The notes under the pieces were generated by a model. The model made no database searches. It was not told the origin of the DNA and saw only the letters and a list, made by a program, of their open reading frames with translations. The position numbers were made by a program, and so were the translations under genes. A stretch of DNA of 64,000 bases from Alistipes sp. GTDB lineage: Bacteria > Bacteroidota > Bacteroidia > Bacteroidales > Rikenellaceae. Below, piece by piece: positions 53,058 through 61,165 of the stretch; the first letter of the stretch is position 1, and every line of letters starts with the position of its first letter. The stretch is from assembly GCA_017936685.1 (NCBI GenBank), contig JAGBFA010000009.1, positions 1 through 64,000 on the forward strand, read 5' to 3'.

Positions 53058-54052
53058 TGTCATTTCGGGCGAAACCGGTATATATGTGCGCGATGATTTC
53101 CGCTTTGTCATTCTGGAAGTGAAGAATCTGTACGTGACTATTTCCAGTGTCTTGTCATTCTGAGCGATAGCGAAGAATCTGGTTGGAAACGATGTGTGTT
53201 GTTGATATGTTCGCTCTGTCATTCTGAGGAGCGATTGTAAATCGCGACGTGAGAATCTCTGTTTTGGTCGACAAATTCCCACACGACATACACTCTCCCG
53301 ACCGCGAGACTCCCACGGTCGGGCTATGCCCTCCCTCGGAGTGACAGAGTGGTTTTGTCTTCCCCAACCGGATTCTTGACCTGCGGTCTTCCTCCTTCGT
53401 GTCTCGGCATAAGAAGTAAACTTCTTCTGCACTCGACTTGGCGTCGGTTCGTTTCACTCAGAATGACCACCTGTCAACGCCCCACCCGAGACCCGAACGG
53501 AGCTTGCCGCACCCCACATGGAGCGCGATAAATCGCGCGACAAAAGCCCCTCCCGAGGGAGGGGTTTGGGGTGGGGTCAGAATTATATAACGGTGTAAGC
53601 CGTCGCTCTGTGGTCGACATTGGTTGTGCGGCCATCGGCCGCTACGTGAGAATCTCTCTTTTGGTCGGCAAGCTCCCGTATTCAGAACCGCTTTCCCGAC
53701 GGCGAGACTGCCGCGTCGCAACTGCGTTGCTCCTCGGAGTGACAGTTTTTTTGCGCCCTGTCATTCTGAACGGAGTGAAGAATCTGGTTGTGAACGACAA
53801 AACCGCTCGCCTTGTCATTTCGAGCGTCAGCGAGAAATCTGTGCGAGGCTATTTCCAATGTGCTGTCATTCTGAGGAGGGCGGAACGTCCGACGTGAGAA
53901 TCTCTCTTTTGGTTGGCATGTGCGCTTTTTTGTCATAAAAATGCACTCCCGGCCGCGAGACTCCCACGTCGCAACGGCGTTGCTCCTCGGAGTGACAGCG
54001 TGGTCATGTCGTCCCCAGATGTTTCACTCCGCGCTGCTCCGTTCAACATGAC
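53058..54052. repeat. Dense mosaic of R2 and R3 repeats between greA and the FISUMP gene
   Basis: No gene is supported here. In order: class C units at about 53058-53077, 53106-53130 and 53153-53187; class A 53217-53259; class B minus 53302-53345; R3 minus 53471-53616; truncated class A about 53628-53663 (inner stem GCGGCC/GGCCGC); class B minus 53701-53743; class C 53757-53788 and 53813-53843; class A 53864-53904; class B minus 53956-53999; class C minus 54017-54052. Bases 53644-53878 are repeated almost exactly at 56190-56424. Confidence 0.78.
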
Positions 54053-54140
54053 AAACAGCGTAAATATTCTGCCGGAAATAGTGTAAATACGGCCTCTAAA
54101 ATAGAAAATTATATGCTCTCGTTATTTTTATTCCGAAAAA

Positions 54141-54171
54141 TTTGGAGGGGGGGGGAATTTTCATACCTTCG
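54141..54171 (+). promoter_or_regulatory. Promoter of the FISUMP gene with a G9 tract in its spacer
   Basis: TTTG at 54141-54144, 19 bases, TACCTTCG at 54164-54171 (one mismatch). The spacer holds nine consecutive G at 54147-54155. The ATG lies 28 bases downstream. Confidence 0.65.
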
Positions 54172-54199
54172 TTGAGTATAAATCAAATACATAATTACC

Positions 54200-55987
54200 A
54201 TGAAGAGATCAACATTAATTGCAACTGTTGCGAGCGTATTGCTTGCCGTGGCAGGCAACGCCCAAACTACCGTCTCCGGTACGATAGACGGTCATGACTA
54301 TGTAGATTTGGGGTTAAGTGTCAAATGGGCGACATGTAATGTGGGTGCTTCGTCACCGGAAGACTACGGTAACTACTATGCGTGGGGCGAGACGACAACG
54401 AAATCCACCTACACGACGGAGAATAGTAAGACTTACGGCAAAGAAGGTATGGACGATATTACTGGCAATCCCTCTTACGATGCCGCCCGCGCTAATTGGG
54501 GCGGATTATGGCGCATGCCTACGCAAGCGGAAATGGAGGAACTTATCATAAATTGTACATTTGAGAATATATACGATGTCGAGTTTTCAGGCTACAAAGG
54601 CTGCAAAGTTACCAGCAAAATTAATGGTAACTCTATTTTTCTCCCTGCCGCCGGCTGGCGTGACGGAGCATCATCTTTAAGGGCTGGAAGGATGATCGCT
54701 CATTGGAGTTCTATGCCCTGGGAGAACGATTCGCATAGCGCGTACCTTCTCTCCTCCGATCACGTGATAAAGTCTAACCGCAACATCGGGTTCAATGTCC
54801 GGCCTGTATATGGTCCTATTTCTAAAAACATAAATACAGACGATCCTGCTATTTACAAACCGACGGGTACACTTTCCGGTCATGACTATGTCGACTTGGG
54901 TCTGAGTGTCAAGTGGGCAACATGCAATGTCGGAGCTTCTTCACCGTCGGACTATGGCAATTATTACGCATGGGGTGAGACTACTACTAAATCCACCTAT
55001 ACGAAGGAGAATAGCAGGACTTATGGCAAAGATATGGACGATATTACTGGCAATCCCTCCTATGATGCCGCTCGTGCCAACTGGGGTGGATCGTGGCGCA
55101 TGCCGACAGTATTGGAGATGGAAGAGTTAGTCGATAAGTGCACATGGACATGGACGATCCAGGGCAGTCATACAGGTTATAAGGTGACAAGCAAAATCAA
55201 TGGCAACTCTATCTTTGTACCAGCCGCCGGCCGGCGTGATGAGTTGTCGCTCAACGATGCCGTAGAGTGCGGTTGCTATTGGGGTGCTACGCCTGACGAG
55301 TGGGATACGCAGGAAGCATTCTTCATCGACTTCAGCAGAGCCGATCACCTCATTAAGTGGAACAGCCGCTACTACGGGTATAGTGTTCGGCCTGTATATG
55401 GTCCTATTTCTAAAAACATAAATACAGACGATCCTGCTATTTACAAACCGACGGGTACACTGTCCGGTCACGACTATGTTGATTTAGGTTTGAGTGTCAA
55501 GTGGGCAACTTGCAATGTAGGTGCGTCGTCGCCGGGAGATTACGGAGATTATTTTGCATGGGGCGAGACGACTACTAAATCCACCTATACGGAGGAAAAT
55601 AGCAAGATTTACGGTAAAGATATGGGCGATATATCGGGCAATTCGGCATATGATGCCGCCCGAGCCAACTGGGGCGGATCGTGGCGCATGCCGACACAAA
55701 AGGAGATGTGGGCATTGAGACATTGCAGATGGATCTCTACGACGTGTGGTGGTCACAAAGGTTATAGGGTGACAGGCAGAAATGGCAACTCTATCTTCTT
55801 GCCAGCTGCCGGTTTGTACAATGGGTCGTCGCTCTCCTACGTCGGAGTGGGTGGTTACTGGTGGAATTCTACGCCATACGAGAACGATATGCAGAATGCG
55901 TACCACGTTTATTTCGATTTTAACAGGTATGGATGTACATGGTTTCACCGCTATTTTGGGCTAAGTATCCGTCCTGTCTCGGATTAG
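54200..55987 (+). CDS. Exported protein of three tandem FISUMP domains
   Basis: A 595-residue protein with a signal peptide (cleavage near GNAQ, residue ~22) and three copies of a ~196-residue FISUMP-type (Fibrobacter succinogenes major paralogous) domain. Each copy has HDYVDLGLSVKWATCNVGAS, YYAWGETTTKSTY or a close variant, ANWGG-WRMPT and a closing RPVYG or RPVSD. Such domains are found in large secreted paralogous families; their function is not known. Its DNA is clearly more AT-rich than its neighbours, and it lies between 235-bp direct repeats, which suggests a movable or expandable module. No sorting signal is seen at the C-terminus. Confidence 0.85.
   Translation: MKRSTLIATVASVLLAVAGNAQTTVSGTIDGHDYVDLGLSVKWATCNVGASSPEDYGNYYAWGETTTKSTYTTENSKTYGKEGMDDITGNPSYDAARANWGGLWRMPTQAEMEELIINCTFENIYDVEFSGYKGCKVTSKINGNSIFLPAAGWRDGASSLRAGRMIAHWSSMPWENDSHSAYLLSSDHVIKSNRNIGFNVRPVYGPISKNINTDDPAIYKPTGTLSGHDYVDLGLSVKWATCNVGASSPSDYGNYYAWGETTTKSTYTKENSRTYGKDMDDITGNPSYDAARANWGGSWRMPTVLEMEELVDKCTWTWTIQGSHTGYKVTSKINGNSIFVPAAGRRDELSLNDAVECGCYWGATPDEWDTQEAFFIDFSRADHLIKWNSRYYGYSVRPVYGPISKNINTDDPAIYKPTGTLSGHDYVDLGLSVKWATCNVGASSPGDYGDYFAWGETTTKSTYTEENSKIYGKDMGDISGNSAYDAARANWGGSWRMPTQKEMWALRHCRWISTTCGGHKGYRVTGRNGNSIFLPAAGLYNGSSLSYVGVGGYWWNSTPYENDMQNAYHVYFDFNRYGCTWFHRYFGLSIRPVSD
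54280..55987 (+). repeat. Three in-frame tandem repeats with a 588-bp period
   Basis: The GTCATGACTATG-type start of each domain is at 54291, 54879 and 55467, exactly 588 bases (196 codons) apart. The linker from about 54798 to 54900 is almost identical to 55386-55488, so the second and third junctions arose by recent duplication. Confidence 0.85.
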
Positions 55988-56114
55988 CGGGGCGGCGGAC
56001 GTTGGCCTGTAATTTGCAAGCGGCAACAAATCGTTGACGGTTTGCTGCCGCTTGTTTATTGTATTATTGTCCGATGATGATGTGCAAGGTCGATAGGGTA
56101 GTTCGACAAGCCTT

Positions 56115-56522
56115 GTATTTCACAGATTCTTCACTACGTTCAGAATGACGAGACTGGTTTGTCATTCTGAGGAGCGATTGCAAATCGCGACGTGAGAATC
56201 TCTCTTTTGGTCGGCAAGCTCCCGTATTCAGAACCGCTTTCCCGACGGCGAGACTCCCACGTCGCAACTGCGTTGCTCCTCGGAGTGACAGTTTTTCTGC
56301 GCCCTGTCATTCTGAACGGAGTGAAGAATCTGGTTGTGAACGACAAAACCGCTCGCCTTGTCATTTCGAGCGTTAGCGAGAAATCTGTGCGAGGCTATTT
56401 CCAATGTGCTGTCATTCTGAGGAGCGATTGTAAATCGCGACGTGAGAATCTCTCTCTTGATAGACAAGCGTGCACCGGTCGGCGAGACTCCCACGTCGCC
56501 TGCGGCTCCTCGGAGTGACATA
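56115..56522. repeat. R2 cluster downstream of the FISUMP gene
   Basis: Class C minus 56117-56152, class A 56159-56202, class B minus 56249-56290, class C 56305-56335 and 56361-56390, class A 56410-56452, class B minus 56482-56520. The stretch 56190-56424 is the second copy of the 235-bp direct repeat. From 55988 to 56114 there is a weak hairpin around GCGGCA...TGCCGC near 56021-56051, possibly the FISUMP terminator. Confidence 0.78.
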
Positions 56523-56549
56523 TTGCTCGGTGCGATACGCTTCGCAGGT

Positions 56550-58103
56550 CTATCCCTGTTTGGGTTTGAGCACGACGTAGGGTACGATCATCTCCTCCAT
56601 CGAGATGCCGCCGTGCTGGAAGGTGTTGCGGTAGTAGCGTATGTATCGGTTGGCATCGTTGTTATACACCAGAAAATCGCGGTTGTAGGCGAATATGTAG
56701 CTCGATGTGAGCGAGCTCGACGGCAGTTGTATGTCCTCGGGGCGCAGCACCTCGTAGACCTCGCGCGAGTTGTAGTCGAGGTTGCGGCCGGTCTTGTAGC
56801 GCAGGTTGGGCGAGGTCTCGCGATCGCCCGTGACGCGCACGGGGTTGTCGACGCGTATGGTGCCGTGGTCGGAGGTGATGATGACCGTGTGCCCGTTCTC
56901 CGAGAGGAGTTTGAGCAGCGTGAACAGCTCGGAGTGCTCGAACCACGACCGCGTGAGCGAGCGGAATGCGGCCTCGTCGTCGGTCAGCTCGCGTATGACA
57001 TCGGTTTCGGTGCGGGCGTGCGACAAGATGTCGAGGAAGTTGTAGACGATCACCGAGAAGTCGGCATCGTAGACGTGTCGTATGTTCTCTATCAATCGTC
57101 GTCCGGCCTCGGGCCGCACCAATTTGTCGAACGTGGTCTTGAAGCTCTTGCCGGCCTGCGAGAGCAGGCGGCGCAGGAACTCCTCCTCGTATTGGTTCTT
57201 GCCGCCGTCCTCGTTGTCGTTGAGCCACCGGTCGGGCATGATGCGGTCGATCGACAGAGGCATCAGTCCGGCGAAGATGGCGTTGCGCGCATATTGCGTG
57301 GCCGTGGGCAGTATGGCGCAGTAGAAGTCGTCGACAGCCACGTCGTAGAGGCCTCTGAGCAGCGGCGAGATGCTTCGCCACTGGTCGTAGCGCATGTTGT
57401 CGATCAGCAGCAGCGTGGTCTTGCCCGATGCCTCGACCTCGGGCAGTATGCGCTGGCGCATGAGCGTGTGCGACATGACGGGTATGTTGTCGGTGCGGCG
57501 GTTGATCCAGTCGTAGTAGTTGCGGCGCACGAACTTGCAGAACTCCTGGTTGGCCTCGTTCTTCTGGAATGTCAGCACCTCCTTGATGCTCTGGTCGGTC
57601 GACTCCGACAGCTCGATCTCCCAGCCCGTGATGCGGCGGTAGAGGTTGCACCAGTCCTGAAACGTCGAGGCCATCTGCTGCTGCGCTGCTATGCGCCCGA
57701 ACTCGGCGCGATAGTCGGCCGTGGTCTGCTCGGTGACCAGCTGCTGCGAATGCAGGTTCTTCTTGATCGACAGCAGCACCTGATTGGGATTGACGGGCTT
57801 GATGATGTAGTCGGCTATCTTCGAGCCGATGGCCTTGTCCATGATGTTCTCCTCCTCGCTCTTGGTGACCATTATCACGGGTGTCGAGGGGCGTATATCC
57901 TTTATCAGCGGCAGTGTTTCCAGACCGGTCATGCCGGGCATCATCTCGTCGAGTATTATAAGGTCGTAGGCCGTTGCGGTGACCATCTCCACGGCATCGT
58001 AGCCGTTGTTGCATGTCTCCACCTCGTAACCCTTGGCCGCAAGAAACATGACGTGCGGTTTGAGAAGCTCTATCTCGTCGTCGACCCAAAGTATCCTGAT
58101 CAT
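56550..58103 (-). CDS. porX: PorX-type response regulator with PglZ/alkaline-phosphatase-like domain
   Basis: A 517-residue protein. Residues 1-120 form a receiver domain with the acidic pocket Asp8-Asp9, the phosphorylation site Asp52 (LIILDEMMPGM), Thr80 and Lys102. After a helical linker comes a PglZ domain with an alkaline-phosphatase-like core (for example TLLLIDNMRYDQWRSI and TVIITSDHGTIR). This architecture is PorX, known in Porphyromonas and Flavobacterium as a regulator of the type IX secretion system. No porY kinase or other T9SS gene is in the window. It is transcribed after the nudix gene. Confidence 0.9.
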   Translation of the reverse strand: MIRILWVDDEIELLKPHVMFLAAKGYEVETCNNGYDAVEMVTATAYDLIILDEMMPGMTGLETLPLIKDIRPSTPVIMVTKSEEENIMDKAIGSKIADYIIKPVNPNQVLLSIKKNLHSQQLVTEQTTADYRAEFGRIAAQQQMASTFQDWCNLYRRITGWEIELSESTDQSIKEVLTFQKNEANQEFCKFVRRNYYDWINRRTDNIPVMSHTLMRQRILPEVEASGKTTLLLIDNMRYDQWRSISPLLRGLYDVAVDDFYCAILPTATQYARNAIFAGLMPLSIDRIMPDRWLNDNEDGGKNQYEEEFLRRLLSQAGKSFKTTFDKLVRPEAGRRLIENIRHVYDADFSVIVYNFLDILSHARTETDVIRELTDDEAAFRSLTRSWFEHSELFTLLKLLSENGHTVIITSDHGTIRVDNPVRVTGDRETSPNLRYKTGRNLDYNSREVYEVLRPEDIQLPSSSLTSSYIFAYNRDFLVYNNDANRYIRYYRNTFQHGGISMEEMIVPYVVLKPKQG

Positions 58104-58134
58104 AGTACTGTGTCGGTTATATGCGTTTTCGTTT

Positions 58135-58794
58135 TCAATGCGTTGCGCCGCCTGTGGCGGCCGGTGTACTGTCGTCGGCAGCCGGCGAGGCGGCCTGCTG
58201 TCGTTCTAACGTTGCGAAAAGGTCAATAATTGTGCTGTACGATTGCGAAAGGTGCTCTTCGAGCGCAGCCTTGTCGCACCACACCGCTTCGGTGATGCCC
58301 TCCTCGCGCTGCGGACGCGCGCTGCCTGCCACGGGACGCATCACCCACCAGTGGGTGCGTTTGGCCTCCCAGCGGCCGTAGGTGTCGTAGCAGTGTATGG
58401 TGCAGCCGATCTTCCGCCGCAATTCCACTGCGATGCCCGTCTCCTCCTCCACCTCGCGCACGGCGGCCTCGGCCGCACTCTCGCCCGCTTCGATGTGCCC
58501 TTTGGGAAGATCCCACCTGTTGCGGCAGCGTATCATCAGCGTGCGCCCCTCGCGGTCGCGCACCACGCCGCCGGCAGCCTCCACAACGACGAACTGCGAC
58601 AGCAGCAGGCGGAGCGTCAGATCGGGGTCGGGCGTGAGGACGACGATAAATTTGTCGGTCTCGACTTTTTTGATTATATTCGCTCTCGATATCGACCCTG
58701 CGGCATCGCACTCCACAACGGTGCATGCTGCGGTCGGCGGACGGTCGGTGACCGTCACGCGGGTATCGGTGAAGTATATGGTATGACTCTTCAT
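58135..58794 (-). CDS. NUDIX hydrolase
   Basis: A 219-residue protein with a NUDIX box at residues 99-121 (GHIEAGESAAEAAVREVEEE followed by TGI), matching GX5EX7REUXEEXGU. It should hydrolyse a nucleoside diphosphate linked to another group; the substrate is not evident. About 70 residues precede the NUDIX fold, and a Pro/Ala-rich tail follows. The start at 58794 is chosen because a promoter (58834-58803) excludes upstream ATGs. It lies 31 bases before porX on the same strand. Confidence 0.85.
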   Translation of the reverse strand: MKSHTIYFTDTRVTVTDRPPTAACTVVECDAAGSISRANIIKKVETDKFIVVLTPDPDLTLRLLLSQFVVVEAAGGVVRDREGRTLMIRCRNRWDLPKGHIEAGESAAEAAVREVEEETGIAVELRRKIGCTIHCYDTYGRWEAKRTHWWVMRPVAGSARPQREEGITEAVWCDKAALEEHLSQSYSTIIDLFATLERQQAASPAADDSTPAATGGATH

Positions 58795-58802
58795 TTCTGC
58801 CA

Positions 58803-58834
58803 TAAAGGTACGAATAAGCGAGTGCAAAAGCAAA
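58803..58834 (-). promoter_or_regulatory. Promoter of the nudix-porX operon
   Basis: On the minus strand TTTG (58834-58831), 20 bases, TACCTTTA (58810-58803). The last base of the -7 box is only 8 bases before the ATG, so the leader is nearly absent. Confidence 0.6.
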
Positions 58835-58931
58835 TTTGTTTGCATTTTGCCGGACGTGAGGATCTTCGGTAAAGCCAATGTACGAAAAATCCGATTGCCC
58901 GAACAGAGAAGAAACCAAAACGTAAACGAAT

Positions 58932-61061
58932 ATGAAAAAACTATTTATTATTATGTCTGTTGCAGCCATGGCATTGTCGGCATGCGGTTCGGGCGGCGAG
59001 GCGGAGCGAAAACCGCAGCCGCTGACCATAGACAACCGTCTGACCGACGTCGAGAAGCAGGCCGGAGTGCTGACTCCGGAGGTGATGTGGAAGATGGGAC
59101 GCGTGGGCGGAGCCGCGCTCAGCCAGGACGGCAGCCGTCTGCTCTACACCGTGACATCGTACAATATGGCCGAGAACCGCGGTGTGACGGTCATCTGGCT
59201 TATGGATATGTCGACCGGCGAGAGCCGTGCGCTGACCGATACCGCCTCGAACAACACCTCGCCGCAGTGGCTCGCCGACGGCCGTATAGCATTCCTGTCG
59301 GATCGCAGCGGCTCGAATCAGGTGTGGAGCATGTGCGCCGACGGCAGTCAGGTGCGGCAGCTCTCGAAGACAGAGAGCGATATCGAGGGCTTCGGCTTCG
59401 CGCCCGATCTCAGCCGTGCGTTCTATGTGGTGCGCACGCACGTAAAGGATATATTGTCGGCCGACAAGTATGCCGACATGGATAAGTCGAAGGCGCGTGT
59501 CTACGACGATCTGATGTGCCGCCACTGGGACTACTGGGACGACGGCAGCTATCTGCATCTCTATGTGGCCGAGGTGAGCGGCGACGGTCTTCTGGCCGAG
59601 GGACGCGACATTATGGGCGGCGATGCCGCATGGGACGCTCCGTTGGCACCCTATTTCGACATGGGCGAGATCGCATGGAGCAACGACTCGAAGATGCTGG
59701 CCTACACGTGCAAGCCGCTGACGGGTGCCGAGTATGCCACATCGACCGACTCGGACATCTTCGTCTACTTCGTGGAGAGCGATGCTACGCAAAATATCTG
59801 CAAGCCCGCGGGTGTGGCCTCGCGCGCTCACGATCTGCCGGGCTACGACAAGTATCCCGTGTGGTCGCCCGACGACCGTTACATAGCCTTCCGTTCGCAG
59901 CGTCGTCCGGGCAACGAGGCCGACAAGGAGCGTCTGTTCCTATATGACTGCCGCACGGCCCAGATGCGCGATCTTACGGAGCGTTTCGACTATAACGCCA
60001 CGGAGGTAAAGTGGGAGGACGGCGAGCACATTCTCTTCATCGCTACGTATCAGGGCACTCACCAGATATGCCGTGTCGACTTGCAGGGCAATGTCGAGCT
60101 GCTGACCTCGGGCGACCACGACATCACCGCCTTCACTATGGCCGGCGGCAGAGTGGTGGCCTCGATGAACACCATGTCGAAGGCAGCCGAGTTGTATGCG
60201 GCCGATCTCTCGACGGGCGGGCTGACGCAGCTGACCGACATCAACGGCGAGATCTACGACAACATACGCATGGGTCGCGTCGAGAAACGCTGGATCACGA
60301 CAACCGATGGCAAGCAGATGCTCACATGGGTGATACTGCCGCCCGACTTCGATCCGGCTACAAAGTATCCTACGCTGCTCTATTGCGAGGGCGGTCCGCA
60401 GAGCGTCGTGTCGCAGTTTTGGAGCTATCGCTGGAACTTCCAGCTCATGGCCGCACGCGGCTATGTGGTGGTGGCTCCCAACCGCCGCGGCTGCCCGTCG
60501 TTCGGACAGGAGTGGGTCGACCAGATCTCGGGCGACTACTCGGGACAGAACATACGCGACTACCTCTCGGCCATCGACACGGTGAGCCGCGAGCCGTGGG
60601 TTGACAACGACCGCCGCGGCTGCGTGGGTGCATCTTACGGCGGCTACTCGGTATTCTACCTCGCGGGCGTGCACGAGAACCGTTTCAAGGCGTTCATCGC
60701 CCACTGCGGCATATTCGACTTCGAGTCGATGTACGGCCACACCGAAGAGCTCTTCTTCGTCAACAACGACTACGGCGGAGCATACTGGGACAAGCAGAAT
60801 GCCACGGCGCAACGCTCTTACGCCAACTCGCCGCACAAGCTGGTCGAGCGGTGGAACACGCCTATCATGATCATCACCGGCGAAAAGGATTTCCGCATAC
60901 CCTATACGCAGTCGCTCGAAGCCTTCACGGCGGCGCGTCTGCACGGTCTGGATTCGCGTCTGGTGGTCTTCGAGAACGAGGCGCACCAGGTGTTCAAACC
61001 CCAGAACTCGCTGGTGTGGAACCGCGAGTTCTTCGGCTGGCTGGACAAGTATCTCAAATAG
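58932..61061 (+). CDS. S9-family prolyl oligopeptidase/DPP-IV-like peptidase (lipoprotein)
   Basis: A 709-residue lipoprotein (lipobox ALSAC, Cys near residue 18). The N-terminal half is a beta-propeller with several WD-like blades (for example SPQWLADGRIAFLSDRSGSNQ and YPVWSPDDRYIAFRSQRR). The C-terminal alpha/beta-hydrolase domain has the nucleophile Ser568 in GASYGGY, Asp653 in GEKDFRIPY and His685 in ENEAHQVF. Such enzymes remove dipeptides or cut short peptides in the periplasm and help Bacteroidales use peptides as carbon and nitrogen. It has its own terminator. Confidence 0.92.
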   Translation: MKKLFIIMSVAAMALSACGSGGEAERKPQPLTIDNRLTDVEKQAGVLTPEVMWKMGRVGGAALSQDGSRLLYTVTSYNMAENRGVTVIWLMDMSTGESRALTDTASNNTSPQWLADGRIAFLSDRSGSNQVWSMCADGSQVRQLSKTESDIEGFGFAPDLSRAFYVVRTHVKDILSADKYADMDKSKARVYDDLMCRHWDYWDDGSYLHLYVAEVSGDGLLAEGRDIMGGDAAWDAPLAPYFDMGEIAWSNDSKMLAYTCKPLTGAEYATSTDSDIFVYFVESDATQNICKPAGVASRAHDLPGYDKYPVWSPDDRYIAFRSQRRPGNEADKERLFLYDCRTAQMRDLTERFDYNATEVKWEDGEHILFIATYQGTHQICRVDLQGNVELLTSGDHDITAFTMAGGRVVASMNTMSKAAELYAADLSTGGLTQLTDINGEIYDNIRMGRVEKRWITTTDGKQMLTWVILPPDFDPATKYPTLLYCEGGPQSVVSQFWSYRWNFQLMAARGYVVVAPNRRGCPSFGQEWVDQISGDYSGQNIRDYLSAIDTVSREPWVDNDRRGCVGASYGGYSVFYLAGVHENRFKAFIAHCGIFDFESMYGHTEELFFVNNDYGGAYWDKQNATAQRSYANSPHKLVERWNTPIMIITGEKDFRIPYTQSLEAFTAARLHGLDSRLVVFENEAHQVFKPQNSLVWNREFFGWLDKYLK

Positions 61062-61110
61062 CAGCCTGTCGATCTGCCCCGCGCCCCGATGGGCAGGGGC
61101 TGTGAAACGC

Positions 61111-61145
61111 AGTGAGGGTGTCTGACGAATGCAGACACCCTCACT
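61111..61145. terminator. Terminator between the peptidase and lacI-type genes
   Basis: A perfect 14-bp stem (61111-61124 with 61132-61145) and a 7-base loop, between convergent genes. The T tract is short, so strength is uncertain. Confidence 0.75.
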
Positions 61146-61165
61146 TATTATATATATGTATAATT

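Noticed and set aside
53058..54052. CRISPR array
   Set aside because: Repeats are close and numerous, but they lie in both orientations, vary in their centres and have no uniform spacers or cas genes.
56442..58229. 595-residue ORF opposite porX
   Set aside because: Shadow frame; begins in R2 repeats and has Val/Leu/Arg/His-rich composition throughout.
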